A stretch of DNA of 64,000 bases from the IMG/VR virus record IMGVR_UViG_3300017991_000100, positions 1 through 64,000 of that record; one strand, 5' to 3'. Position 1 is the stretch's first letter. Each line of letters opens with the position of its first letter. The stretch comes from a virus. A program made the position numbers and the translations under genes. This document shows, piece by piece, positions 9,331 through 18,600 of this stretch. The notes under the pieces are model-generated. The model worked only from the letters and a program-made list of their open reading frames with translations. It was not told where the DNA came from and ran no database searches.

Positions 9331-9882
9331 ATGCCCACATTCATGAATAGGCACAGAGGCGTTGTGATGGTTCCTGCCAGTCCGACGCAACATCAAAAGG
9401 TCATGCCGAACGGAATCATTGAGTTGCCCATGGAGCAAGGTCGTGCTCTCGGCTTGATGTTGGTGGAAGTGAATCAACAAACCGGCGAAGTGAAGGATCT
9501 TGATTCCAATCCGACTGTTCCGGCCCTGCATGCGCCGCAGTCTGAAGAAGAAATCAAGGCCGCTTATGAGGAACTGGTCGAAGGGACCGATGCACAAGCG
9601 ACGATTCAGCCTGTGACGGATGAAGAGGAAGACGGTCCTGAGCCTGCAGAAGAGGACGCCGTCCCTGCGGTTCCAAGCGAACACCCCGAACACAAACCAG
9701 TCGAAGCCGTGCGTGAAGAAGTTGCGGACAAGGCTGAAGAAGCAGGCTCTCCTCCGTTTGATCCTGACGACGTGATGAACGAAGATGCGCCGCAGGGTGA
9801 TGCGCAAAAAGAAGAGTTGAAGAAGACTCCGAAGAGGCGCGGACGTCGCAAGAAGAGCGAAATGAAGCAAGACGCTGAATAG
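9331..9882 (+). CDS. Unknown acidic protein with basic C-terminus
   Basis: 183 residues; the ATG follows AAGAAAGGAAA. The first 60 residues look folded (GVVMVPASPTQHQKVMPNG, then LPMEQGRALGLMLVEVN). From about residue 70 onward it is Pro/Glu/Asp-rich and probably disordered, closing with a lysine/arginine patch (KKTPKRRGRRKKSE) that could bind nucleic acid. No family is recognised. It opens a short group of small genes (9331-10521) behind a promoter-like sequence and before a strong terminator. Confidence 0.75.
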   Translation: MPTFMNRHRGVVMVPASPTQHQKVMPNGIIELPMEQGRALGLMLVEVNQQTGEVKDLDSNPTVPALHAPQSEEEIKAAYEELVEGTDAQATIQPVTDEEEDGPEPAEEDAVPAVPSEHPEHKPVEAVREEVADKAEEAGSPPFDPDDVMNEDAPQGDAQKEELKKTPKRRGRRKKSEMKQDAE

Positions 9883-9940
9883 CTCTCAGTAACGTCAAGC
9901 ACTTGCGCACAATGGCGTGCGCACAAAAAAGAAGAGGGAA

Positions 9941-10102
9941 ATGATGGAGAATCCTGGAAAAGAGGGCAAGCAGCAATTGCTCGTTGATGACGCTCCCGGT
10001 TCGTTGAAGCCGGTCGTTGTTGAGACGATCCCAACGGACCCGAAGAAGAATCTGAAGCCTGTTGAACCACAACCCAAGATTGATGAAAGGGGCACTCAAT
10101 GA
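9941..10102 (+). CDS. Unknown 53-residue protein
   Basis: The GAGGG at 9934-9938 places the start at the tandem ATGs 9941 or 9944 rather than the GTG at 9917. The product is hydrophilic and Pro/Lys-rich, without a recognisable fold. Its stop overlaps the start of the lipoprotein gene (ATGA), so the two are probably translationally coupled. Confidence 0.55.
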   Translation: MMENPGKEGKQQLLVDDAPGSLKPVVVETIPTDPKKNLKPVEPQPKIDERGTQ

Positions 10103-10521
10103 TCCTCAATCGGAAAAGGCTGCAACTTTTCATTGCGACGTTGGCGTTGGGTCTTGTCTTTTTCCTGAACGGCTGCGGCACGTTTATGGATTGGGTAAGG
10201 AAACCTGAGAACTACACGCAGATGATTTCTGTGGTCGAGAAGTATTTGACGTTGCAGTCGAAAAGCTTCGTCATCGCTCCTGGCTACAGCCTGACGTGGG
10301 AAAAGTATTCGACAAATCAGGAAGAGGCTGAGCTGCATCACTACATTGCCGTCTTCATCGGGGATGACAGCAACGTCGGCAAGCTGATTCAATTCAAATG
10401 CGACATGACATTGATCTCAGAGGCTCCCGACACACCGTTCGATACGGTCTGCAAAACGCTTCAAGGATGGATTCCCGAACCGCTTCCGCCCGATACGGAT
10501 GCTGTCAGCGGAGGGCAATGA
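10099..10521 (+). CDS. Putative lipoprotein
   Basis: 140 residues. The N-terminus is a classical lipoprotein signal: three basic residues, a hydrophobic stretch (LFIATLALGLVFFL) and the lipobox LNGC, with Cys26 as the predicted lipid-modified residue. The mature part is polar, about 115 residues, with two further Cys. A phage lipoprotein can act in superinfection exclusion, as an outer-membrane spanin, or in envelope remodelling; nothing here decides between these. A spanin would normally have an inner-membrane partner nearby, and none is seen. It sits oddly inside the structural genes, coupled by ATGA to the small gene before it, and is followed at once by a terminator. Confidence 0.75.
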   Translation: MILNRKRLQLFIATLALGLVFFLNGCGTFMDWVRKPENYTQMISVVEKYLTLQSKSFVIAPGYSLTWEKYSTNQEEAELHHYIAVFIGDDSNVGKLIQFKCDMTLISEAPDTPFDTVCKTLQGWIPEPLPPDTDAVSGGQ

Positions 10522-10557
10522 GAACCAACACGAACGGCGTCCGATGAAGCGAACATG

Positions 10558-10589
10558 GCGCACGCGCAACTGGCGTGTGCGCTTTTTTT
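10558..10589 (+). terminator. Intrinsic terminator after the lipoprotein gene
   Basis: A 10 bp stem (10558-10567 with 10573-10582, one G-U pair), a five-base loop and seven T (10583-10589). Confidence 0.92.
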
Positions 10590-10611
10590 CTGATGATCAA
10601 GGCGGAAAATC

Positions 10612-11331
10612 ATGACAGTCTCTTATAAAGTCGGATATGGGTTGAGGGATAGGCTTAAGCGTTCAATCATGTATGATTTAGGATATCCTGCCGTCAAGGT
10701 CGAGATATATGAGGCATGGCTTGATGATGCGATTGACCGAGCCATTGCGGTGTTTACAAAACACTATCCAAATTCAGAGCACTGGACCGTCTTTAATGCG
10801 GTCGCGGGCGTGAACAAATACAAGGTTCCAGACGACTATATTGCGATCAGAACCGTCGTCTATCAGCCGCGTTTGATGCAGAGATTCTTCAATAATATAT
10901 ATCCGTATTGGGATGTTTGGTGGGGTTGGGTTCAAAATTCGTCTTTGACGGATTACGCGATTGCGGACATGTATCATGGTGAAGCGTTGCGCACGTTCGG
11001 AATCCACGGCACATGGCAGTTTCTGCATCCTTATCTGTATTTGTTTCCGCTTCCGTCAATGACGGTTCCGGTCTTTGTTCGCTATCAGAAGATGCTTGAC
11101 CCGAACGAAGGGGATATCAGAGAAGAGGAATGGGTACGATCATATGCGCTGGCGGTGACGAAGATTCGTTTGGGAAGAGTGCGATCAAAATATCCAAGCT
11201 TGCCTGGACCACGGGGAGACATTAGTATGGATGGTGAGACGCTGATCAGTGAAGGGCGTGAAGACATATTGCGCCTGGAAGATGAGCTTAGGCAAGAATA
11301 CGAAGAGCCGCTTGGATTTTTCACAGGATGA
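10612..11331 (+). CDS. Head-completion / neck protein, T4 gp13-like (tentative)
   Basis: 239 residues, start at ATG 10612 after AAGGCGG. The N-terminal half is rich in Trp and Tyr (NIYPYWDVWWGWVQ). The C-terminal part contains ALAVTKIRLGRVRSKYP, LPGPRGDISMDGETLISEG and a final helix with EDELRQEYEEP, an arrangement I associate with neck or head-completion proteins of T4-like and jumbo myophages. Such proteins close the head after packaging and connect it to the tail. Position between capsid and sheath genes agrees. I am moderately sure of the structural role and less sure of the gp13 equivalence. Confidence 0.6.
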   Translation: MTVSYKVGYGLRDRLKRSIMYDLGYPAVKVEIYEAWLDDAIDRAIAVFTKHYPNSEHWTVFNAVAGVNKYKVPDDYIAIRTVVYQPRLMQRFFNNIYPYWDVWWGWVQNSSLTDYAIADMYHGEALRTFGIHGTWQFLHPYLYLFPLPSMTVPVFVRYQKMLDPNEGDIREEEWVRSYALAVTKIRLGRVRSKYPSLPGPRGDISMDGETLISEGREDILRLEDELRQEYEEPLGFFTG

Positions 11332-11837
11332 TGACGAAAGGAAGACAGGCCATAATGGGACAGCAACAACAAGGGAATCAGGGTCAAGGGCAGCCGTTCA
11401 ATTTTGGAGATCAAAAGCATATCATCAAGCAATACGGAGATCAAAAGCATATCAAGCAATACATGCGGCCGATCGATGAAAACGAACTGCAAAATGCTCC
11501 AACGATCAATGAAGAAGTGGACGCATCTCTGATGCAGCAGATGGCGCAGTTGGGCGGCGCTGGCGGCTTTGAAGATTTCGTCAACAGTCCTGGAAATGGC
11601 GTCCAACCAAGGTCAAACGAAGGTAATGGTAGAGGGCGACAGCAGTCTTATGACGACAGCCCTATTGATTTTCAAGCGATCACGGAAGCGCAACAGCAGC
11701 AACAGGCTCCGATTGATCGAAAACGCTTGGCGACGGCGCTTTTCAGATCGCTGACGACTCGAATCAAGAACATTCCAATCGATGATGCAAAGAAGCTGGC
11801 GGTTGGACTGGCCGACGATGTTCTCAGCTCTCTGTGA
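11328..11837 (+). CDS. Unknown Gln-rich protein with a short tandem repeat
   Basis: Up to 169 residues; the first ATG overlaps the previous stop (ATGA), while ATG 11355 preceded by AAAGGA is an alternative start. The N-terminal half is Gln/Gly/Asn-rich and disordered, with GDQKHIIKQY directly followed by GDQKHIKQY. The last 50 residues (RKRLATALFRSLTTRIKNIP onward) form a helical, folded-looking tail. No family is recognised. It probably works with the neck-type protein it is coupled to. Confidence 0.7.
   Translation: MMTKGRQAIMGQQQQGNQGQGQPFNFGDQKHIIKQYGDQKHIKQYMRPIDENELQNAPTINEEVDASLMQQMAQLGGAGGFEDFVNSPGNGVQPRSNEGNGRGRQQSYDDSPIDFQAITEAQQQQQAPIDRKRLATALFRSLTTRIKNIPIDDAKKLAVGLADDVLSSL
11406..11462 (+). 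repeat. Tandem direct repeat inside a coding region
   Basis: Units 11406-11435 (30 bases) and 11436-11462 (27 bases) begin with the same 18 bases and differ by one three-base deletion, giving two in-frame copies of a nine- to ten-residue peptide. Confidence 0.9.
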
Positions 11838-11871
11838 ACAGAAAACCAATTGACGTTGCAGGTGAAATTCC

Positions 11872-12273
11872 ATGTCGAAGACCTATCTTGAATACGAACA
11901 GACTGCGGTGCAGGGTCGTTATACCGTTGCAATCAAGTACATGTTCAGCGACATGGAACACCGGCACATGTTGGATCGCGGCGGTCCTGTTGAATTCGAT
12001 CTTGGCGGTACGATCAACGAAACTGTTCCAGGTTATGGAGCCGTCACTTTCACGCTTCCTGAGAACATCAAATATCTTCCTGACGACTTCCCGCTCAACT
12101 ATGCTGTATCGGCAGAAGACGTTTCGAATGATGATGCGTTGGCTCAAGCCATGGTCGTTGCATGGCGCATGAATGCGCTGACTGTGATTGAGGCGGCAAT
12201 GCAGGCGCGTTGGGCTTCTGTTGGCGAAGTCGACTTTGAAACTGAAGTTGACGTGGAAATTGTAACAGTCTAA
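11872..12273 (+). CDS. Unknown 133-residue protein
   Basis: The ATG follows CAGGTG. A compact, acidic, mostly beta-looking protein (VPGYGAVTFTLPENIKYLPD) with one helical stretch (DALAQAMVVAWRMNALTVIE) and an acidic C-terminus. No family recognised. It belongs to the run of small genes between the neck-type protein and the terminator protein, where myophages keep connector and minor structural genes. Confidence 0.75.
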   Translation: MSKTYLEYEQTAVQGRYTVAIKYMFSDMEHRHMLDRGGPVEFDLGGTINETVPGYGAVTFTLPENIKYLPDDFPLNYAVSAEDVSNDDALAQAMVVAWRMNALTVIEAAMQARWASVGEVDFETEVDVEIVTV

Positions 12274-12315
12274 AAAAACAAGCAACGTCAAACACATAGA
12301 AGAAAGCTGAATGCC

Positions 12316-12645
12316 ATGTCCAATCTCACTAAATCTCTGCGCAGACTGAACCAACGGATGGGCGGTGAAGTCAAGAAAAGCGTTTCCGTGCACGAATCGA
12401 TGAACATGATGTATCGCAACGGATTCATGGAAGGCTATGAAGCCATGAAATCCGTCATGGAAAAGAGACGCATCAGAGATGAAGATCTGCAAGGCGTCGG
12501 AGCTGCGATTGTTCAGAAAAAGCTTGGATCGAGTCCAACCAAGAACGACTACAACGACGGATTTGAGGCTGGCGTGGACGCTGCAATAGATGGCATAACG
12601 CCGAAAGATGTGGATCGCTTCCTCAGAACAGGACATGTGTTCTGA
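12316..12645 (+). CDS. Unknown 109-residue protein
   Basis: Starts at ATG 12316, shortly after AAGAAAGC. Basic N-terminal helix (TKSLRRLNQRMGGEVKKS) followed by repeated small helices with a GF(M/E)EGYEAM and DGFEAGVDAAIDGI pattern; the two similar halves suggest an internal duplication of a Gly-Phe/Tyr-Glu helix. No family recognised. Confidence 0.7.
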   Translation: MSNLTKSLRRLNQRMGGEVKKSVSVHESMNMMYRNGFMEGYEAMKSVMEKRRIRDEDLQGVGAAIVQKKLGSSPTKNDYNDGFEAGVDAAIDGITPKDVDRFLRTGHVF

Positions 12646-12666
12646 TCTGATTCAGGAGAATCGTAT

Positions 12667-13362
12667 TTGCCGAATCGTGTCAAAGAAGCTTTGCCGAGAC
12701 CGCCCTTTCCGATAGACAAGGGCAAGAAACAGCCGCCCGATGAAGAGGAGCGGACTGGGAAGCATATCGGTGAAACTGTTGATTTTTATCAACCGCCGTT
12801 AGATACAGGCGTCAATGACAATGTTCCTGATGGATCTTTCGGCTTGTACGATCCCGATAATCCAGATCGACGCATGTTTGATTCCATCGAACAGGAAATC
12901 ATTCAACTCTCATCTCCGCCGTCACAGTGGTTCCAAATTGATCGTGACAAAACAGTGCTTGATGAAGTGACCGGAGAGTGTCAAGTTCGTTATTTTAAGG
13001 TTCCGAAGATCATCTATCTCAATTATGTATCCGATCCTGGCGAGTATGGTTTGAGCGGGTACGGTTTGGATATGGAAGTTGAGATTGATATGTTCATGAA
13101 CTATAATCAAGGACTTCGTGAGTATGGAGAGGTGCCGCTTGATGGAGATCTGATCCGAACACACGATGGACGATTGTTTGAGGTGCAAGGTGCAAACTAC
13201 TCTGAAGAGTCATTGTTTCGTTGGCAGCATTGGAAGCTGACATTGAAAACTACGAACACAGAAGGGTATGTCATCATTGACGAAGACGGAAAAGAACAGG
13301 ATATCAGCGAATCGCCGTTGTTGTGGCCTGAACGTCCTTTTCAAAACTTCAATCAATCATGA
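12667..13362 (+). CDS. Unknown structural protein, possibly neck gp14-like
   Basis: 231 residues starting at TTG 12667, with CAGGAG eight bases upstream and no closer ATG. After a Pro-rich N-terminal 50 residues comes a domain with VRYFKVPKIIYLNYVSDPGE, a beta hairpin of EVEIDMFMNYNQGLREYG and RTHDGRLFEVQGANYSEESL. That order (protein linkage, a D-x-G loop, a mid-length beta segment, then a fitted edge) loosely resembles T4 gp14, but the similarity is weak. Its place between a gp13-type and a gp15-type gene fits. Confidence 0.5.
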   Translation: MPNRVKEALPRPPFPIDKGKKQPPDEEERTGKHIGETVDFYQPPLDTGVNDNVPDGSFGLYDPDNPDRRMFDSIEQEIIQLSSPPSQWFQIDRDKTVLDEVTGECQVRYFKVPKIIYLNYVSDPGEYGLSGYGLDMEVEIDMFMNYNQGLREYGEVPLDGDLIRTHDGRLFEVQGANYSEESLFRWQHWKLTLKTTNTEGYVIIDEDGKEQDISESPLLWPERPFQNFNQS

Positions 13363-13379
13363 TAGAAAAGGAATAAGAA

Positions 13380-13802
13380 ATGCCGAGCAGACTTTCAGAG
13401 GAATTGAAGCAGATCAATCAAGTGTTGGGAGCAGTCACTGAAAGACACGTTCCCGCGCCGCCGCAATTCAAGCAATTTGAGAAGATCGTCTATGCTTGTG
13501 CGGTTGCTCCTGGTTCGCGCGCAAACATTCGTCAAGAAGCGACGTACAACTATGACCCTGAAATGGGCGCGTCCACAGCAGTTGAGTTTCCTGACGGCAG
13601 TTGGCTGACGGTCGCATGGAACACGATCGATGGAGAGAGCGACGTGTTTTTGCGGGCCGACGCACCAAGCAGCGGTTCAGATCCGAGAAAAGGGCAAGCA
13701 TATATGCAGGCAAAAGCTGAAGCCAAGCGGTTGCGCGTCAAACTGCCGAAAGAAGAGCTGGATACATCCGGCCGTTACAAGCAGTTATACTGGCAGGATT
13801 GA
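13380..13802 (+). CDS. Unknown 140-residue protein
   Basis: The ATG follows AAAAGGAATAAGAA. Small beta-rich protein with a clear core (EFPDGSWLTVAWNTIDGESD) and a helical basic C-terminal third. No family recognised. The next frame opens across its stop codon, so translation is probably coupled. Confidence 0.75.
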   Translation: MPSRLSEELKQINQVLGAVTERHVPAPPQFKQFEKIVYACAVAPGSRANIRQEATYNYDPEMGASTAVEFPDGSWLTVAWNTIDGESDVFLRADAPSSGSDPRKGQAYMQAKAEAKRLRVKLPKEELDTSGRYKQLYWQD

Positions 13803-13810
13803 TTCGTACC

Positions 13811-14095
13811 ATGAGCGGTGTTACGCAAATTGAAAATGCCGAACTGGAAGGGGTCGAAGAAGCGATCACCCCTTACATGCGTACGCTCATGAAGGATCTG
13901 GCAGATATGCTGCTAAAAGAATCTGGTTTTCCATTCGAGGTGAGAATGGAAGGTCATGATCTGATCGTTGAACCTTATGCGCGGTTTGCTCAACAGGCCG
14001 CTCTTCGAGAACATGGATCGTTTGCGTTGGAAACGCCGCCGCAGCCGTTTTTCAAAAAGACCATTGCTGCATGGCGTGAGAAACACGGTTTGTAA
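13811..14095 (+). CDS. Unknown 94-residue protein
   Basis: The start is taken at ATG 13811, with AGGA 12 bases upstream; TTG 13799 is an alternative that would overlap the previous stop. Contains a helical N-terminal part, an EVRMEGHDLIVEPYARF beta hairpin and a basic C-terminal helix (FFKKTIAAWREKHGL), a layout seen in small head-tail connector proteins, though I cannot assign a family. Confidence 0.65.
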   Translation: MSGVTQIENAELEGVEEAITPYMRTLMKDLADMLLKESGFPFEVRMEGHDLIVEPYARFAQQAALREHGSFALETPPQPFFKKTIAAWREKHGL

Positions 14096-14126
14096 TTACA
14101 AGCCATCAAAGAAGGAAGAGAAGACC

Positions 14127-14471
14127 ATGGCTGAAAAACAGCATCTGTTCAACGAACGCGACATGAGAGGGATGACCAAGCTTGCAGGCGTGGATGTTCC
14201 GGGCATTATGACCGAAGACGTGCTGACCAACGAGAAGAATGTCAGTCATGTCGCCGATGCCTTTGCTCGTTTTCTGGCGGGCGATCCGAATTCTGCAATC
14301 GACAATCTGGAGCAACTGAAGGGTCAAGAAATCATCTTCTCGAAGGATGGCACGTTCAATACTCCTGAGAATGTCGGCATTCTTCACGGACTGCTCTTCA
14401 AGAAGATCGAAGCTGCCATCGTGGAAGCTGCGAAGGAAGCCGAAGAACGCATCTATGGCGATCGGAAATGA
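14127..14471 (+). CDS. Unknown 114-residue helical protein
   Basis: GAAGGAAGAG precedes ATG 14127, which is preferred over the in-frame upstream codon at 13968 that would overlap the previous gene. Mostly alpha-helical and acidic, with a C-terminal coiled segment (KKIEAAIVEAAKEAEERIYG). No family recognised; lies directly before the tail terminator gene. Confidence 0.7.
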   Translation: MAEKQHLFNERDMRGMTKLAGVDVPGIMTEDVLTNEKNVSHVADAFARFLAGDPNSAIDNLEQLKGQEIIFSKDGTFNTPENVGILHGLLFKKIEAAIVEAAKEAEERIYGDRK

Positions 14472-14517
14472 TTCTTGATCAACGGGGATGCGTCGAAGAT
14501 GAAGGCAGCGTGACGCA

Positions 14518-15384
14518 ATGAGTCAGACGCGCTATGATCCGTTCGACAACCGTACATTCGGGATCGGATTTGAAGCTTGGAAAGAATATAATGATGCTAT
14601 CTACAAATGGCTGAGTCATATTCCCAAGTGGCGCGAAGGTCGAGCGGAAGGTGAAATCGGAGTTGTTTATGCGACTCCCGAACGGGCTTTTGCGCGTCAA
14701 GTTTCGCCGCCTGTAGAAGGCAGAATCGACATTCCGAAATTCTCGTTTTCGCTCAATTCGGTGTCTCCCGATCGCGATCGTCAAGCGGTTCCGTCTATCC
14801 CGGAAGCGTATTGGTACAAACGGAGGGTCGGGGAAGAATGGCAGCGTCACTTGAAGGCGATGCCGTTCGATCTGGCATACACAATCAACTTCTGGCACAA
14901 GAAGGTTTTTGAAGCCAACTACGTTGATTGGGAGCTGCTGTCACGCTTTCGGCCGATCAGTTACGTTATGGCGAACGGGACCAACAATCCCGTTCATCTC
15001 GAATCGGTGGTGGATGCAAGCGATCTGGAACCGGGAGTGAATGCGGACAGGGTTTTGCGCCGCACCTATTCGATTCGAGTTGAGGGTTGGTTGCCGTTGC
15101 CGTACACGCAGGTTCCTTCGGTGGAATCGATTAACACGACGTTCACTGATATTGATCCGGGCAGCAACTTGGATGAGGTGATTGGAGATCCGGAAGGCGT
15201 CTTTGACGATCCCAACACGCAATACCTGCATGACGTCATCTGGCAAAGTGAAGAAGGCGCAACAGTCGAAACCGCCATGGCAATCCAAGACTTTCCATTG
15301 TTTGGATCACCGAAGGTAAAGACGCACGAACACCATAAAAATCACGAATCGAATATAAGTCTTGGTGGTGCGATGAAACTTTGA
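14518..15384 (+). CDS. Tail terminator / sheath stabiliser, T4 gp15-like
   Basis: 288 residues. It shows the gp15 pattern: an N-terminal helix, a VVYATPERAFARQ strand, a PKFSFSLNSVSPDRDR strand, then PFDLAYTINFWHKKVFEANY...LLSRFRP and RRTYSIRVEGWLPLP, matching the order and spacing of the conserved strands in T4 gp15 (a P-L-x-Y-x-L-x-I-x-T-type segment, Q-x-x-P-x-F-x-P-type segment, and a closing ...VNGW). gp15 caps the tail tube and sheath and provides the head-docking surface. Lying just before the sheath gene supports this. The C-terminal 60 residues are His/Asn-rich and extra compared with T4. Confidence 0.7.
   Translation: MSQTRYDPFDNRTFGIGFEAWKEYNDAIYKWLSHIPKWREGRAEGEIGVVYATPERAFARQVSPPVEGRIDIPKFSFSLNSVSPDRDRQAVPSIPEAYWYKRRVGEEWQRHLKAMPFDLAYTINFWHKKVFEANYVDWELLSRFRPISYVMANGTNNPVHLESVVDASDLEPGVNADRVLRRTYSIRVEGWLPLPYTQVPSVESINTTFTDIDPGSNLDEVIGDPEGVFDDPNTQYLHDVIWQSEEGATVETAMAIQDFPLFGSPKVKTHEHHKNHESNISLGGAMKL
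15347..15359 (+). promoter_or_regulatory. Second copy of the AATCGAATATAAG motif
   Basis: Identical over 13 bases to 3168-3180 and lying inside the last codons of the gp15-like gene, 68 bases before the next start. TGAATTGTTG follows at 15381-15390. Possibly a promoter for the small gene plus sheath. Confidence 0.3.
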
Positions 15385-15426
15385 ATTGTTGCAAACCGGT
15401 GACAATTTCACTTCGAGGGAAACGCA

Positions 15427-15612
15427 ATGTACACGCTGAAAAATAGATCACGTCAGACCATTCCTCTTGTGATGCGCGCTGCTCAAGAGAATTCGGTTCT
15501 CTTGAAGCCGCGTTGTCAAATCACCGTCAGGGAGTTGACTCCACAGATGCAGAACTTGATCGCAAAAAAAGTTCTGAAGAAGATCACTCCTTATAGGCGT
15601 GCAAGCGCATAG
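15427..15612 (+). CDS. Unknown 61-residue basic protein
   Basis: The ATG follows CGAGGGAAACGCA. Small, strongly basic protein (MYTLKNRSRQTIPLVM, then LLKPRCQITVRELTPQMQ) with a beta-like core. No family recognised. It sits alone between terminator and sheath genes, presumably co-transcribed with the sheath. Confidence 0.65.
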   Translation: MYTLKNRSRQTIPLVMRAAQENSVLLKPRCQITVRELTPQMQNLIAKKVLKKITPYRRASA

Positions 15613-15673
15613 CGAGATTACAGACATCACTCTTTGATGATACAGAATTCAAAAAGACGCATGGAGACATGGC

Positions 15674-18600
15674 ATGACGAGCTTTGACAGCCCAAAAGTT
15701 GTGACGGATGAAATCGCTCTGGCGACCATCGCGCCGCGAATCTCAGGGACAATCGCTGGTATTGTCGGCGCGGCGCGCAAAGGACGTCTGAACAAGCCTG
15801 GATTTTCGTCTTCGCCGGATTCGATGGTCGAAGCGTGGGGCAGTCCATTGCTGGAAGACTATGGATTGCAAGCCTTGACGATTTTCCATCAGGACGCCGA
15901 CAAAGCTTGGTTCAGCCGAATCGGATCACTGCGCGGCAATGACCCTGTCGCAACGGCAAACACGGATGATCGAGCGGCACTGGAACAGACGGATGCAACC
16001 GCGTTTACCGTGCCGACTGATATTCAGGTTCTTGCGGACAAGAGACTGCGCTTGAGATTCGACAGCGAATCATCCAAGGACATCACCATCATCTTTTCTG
16101 CGGCGGTCATCGCGTCTCTCGTGCGTTCAACGCTGACGGAGACGATGAACGCTTTGTCTGAATGGATCAACAGCGTTCTGTCCGCGAACTATACGCTTGA
16201 ACCTCGCTACGGCTATACGACGGTCGTGGAAATCACGGGCGGCAAGCAAAAGCTGAAGTTCTGGTCGGAATTGAAGAGCGGTTTGTCCCGCATTGAAGTG
16301 CTGACTCCTGCCGCAGGAACCGATGCTGCTTCCGACTTCGGTTGGACTTCCGGCGTGACGGTGGTGAACGGGAGCCGCAACATCGTGCTGGTGCAAAGTC
16401 TGACAGCCGCTCAAATCCTGAGTGCGGTTCAGGGTGCGGGATATGATCTCGGCACGGCAGCGGTCATGACCGGCGCAAATACCGGGCCGTTCAATCTTGG
16501 TGAACCAGCCGAAGCATTGCTCAATAATTCTGAAAACAGTGGAGTGGCGTATAATCCGACAACCTACAGCTTTGTTGCAGGCGTCAAAGGAAATACGCTT
16601 TTGGAGATCAACACGCTGTCGAGTCTCTTCCTGGCAAACCTTCAAGCCGCGCCATACGGGATTGATCCGAACGTAACGCTCTATATTGACGGCTACGAAG
16701 TCACGTTTTCGATTCCGTTGACGTCGTGGATAGCAGGTGCCATTACGGCAGCAAACATCCAGGACTTCGTGGACGCTGCAAACGCAGCCGCACCGACCGG
16801 GCTTGGCAACTTCATGTTCGTCGATCCGACAGACAACAGCGTCACAATCCAGTCTCCTGGCAAGTCGATTGGATACACCTATATCAAGTTCCCATTCCCA
16901 CAGGTCGATTCTCCAACTGGAAACAGCGCGTCCGCTTCGCTGGCCATGTGGATGCTTGGATTCAAGATGTGGGACGTGAAGGTTCAGAATCAGTTCCAAA
17001 TCACGACCGACAGCGCATCCGATACCATTTCGTTTGATGCCGCGACTCTGGCGACGTACGGCTATCATCCTTCCGCAATGACTGCCGCTCAAGTGGTCAA
17101 CGTGCTCAATCAGGAGTGGGGTTCGACGATCGCAGCAATTGATTCCGGCTTGCGGATCAAGCTTACCGGCGACTACAACGGACTTGATGCGTTTGTGAGG
17201 GCGGAAGACTACAACTCCGATCGTGAATCGATGTCGGGCAACTACACCTATACCGCTGCGAATTGGTTCAGACCGGATACGACTCCGAACAATCTCGACG
17301 GCATGGAATTGGACGCCGTCAACAATAACGAAGTCTATCTGCGGTTCAACTTCGGCACCGGCAACGATTATGGAATCGTGCGGGTCAAAAATGTTGCTTC
17401 GCTGAACGCTCCCGCGCCAATTGTTCCAGGCGACATCGATTTGATTTCGACCTCGCTTGATGTAGACGTCGCTGGAAAGACCGCCTTCGAAGCCGCCTTG
17501 GCGGCGGTCTTGGTCGGGTGTGTCTTGGATGCTCCTGGCAGCGGTCTGGCTGTGGGACAAGTGACCGTTGGCGCAATTGGCGGCTTCACGGCTGGTCTGA
17601 AACTCGATATCTATCGCGCTGCGGTCGATACTGGCGGCGATGTCGATCTTGTCTTTGCTGGTGCGACGATTGCAGGCGTTCCGACTCCTCCGAATCCGAC
17701 ACCGGAAGATGACGTTGTCTCGTTCCAATACCTCAATAACGTCACGACAGTACAAGCGGGCGATACTCTGCAAGACGCTGCGGTTCCAGCAGTACAACTC
17801 ACGGTCACGCGGGTCTACAATCATGGCGATCTGATTCTGTACATTGACAACAGCGGTCCATTGCAAATCACGGATGTCGGCGCAACGGTGCACAACGTGA
17901 CGAACATTGTGGACACTTCGTCTTCGGTCGGATGGGTCCGCAGAAACAGCCGTCATGCCGATCTATATGCGGTGGCGGGCGGTGGTCCGACAGACACGTT
18001 CACCATTGCGGCGGGCACCATCGCAACGGCTGGTGCGCCGGTCAATATCGATGTTCCTGCGGGTTCCAACAATTGGATCTGTTGGATGAAGGTCGGATTC
18101 CTGATCGGCGCTGTTACGCACTATGCGATCATCGGAGTGGTCCCGACAGGCACGTCATGGTTGGGCACGTCGTTGTTGGTCAGCGATTCTCTCGGACCAT
18201 TGGAATGCCCGGTGGACATCATCACTCTGGTCCAAGCGAACGGAGTCAATGTTGTTGCAGGCGCTGGTTCGTGGGCGTACCTTGACACCAATCCGGGCGG
18301 CGGCGTTTATCGTCTCGAATTGAGTCTGACAACGCTGACGGTCAGTGGCAATCCTGCTACCGAAGTGGTGCACGGCGAAGTCATTGGACACGATTCCATC
18401 AACTACGCCATGACGGCGGCAACCCAAATGCCTGGAGCCGCTTATGGTCCATGGTCAACCGGCGTTGCAACGGCAAACGCCAATTACCGGCGTTCATACA
18501 ACCCGAATACCGCGACTTTCTACGATTCCGCTCGCAGCATGCTGTCCAAGGACGATTGGGGCGAAGGTTGGGCCAAGTTCACGTTCACGGTCGACGATCT

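Noticed and set aside
11834-12172. 112-codon plus-strand frame overlapping 11872-12273
   Set aside because: Arg/Leu/Ser-rich shadow frame; the other frame has the better ribosome binding site and composition.
16127-17956. 609-codon antisense frame inside the sheath gene
   Set aside because: Low-complexity Arg/His/Asp translation, no start signal, sheath frame continuous on the other strand.
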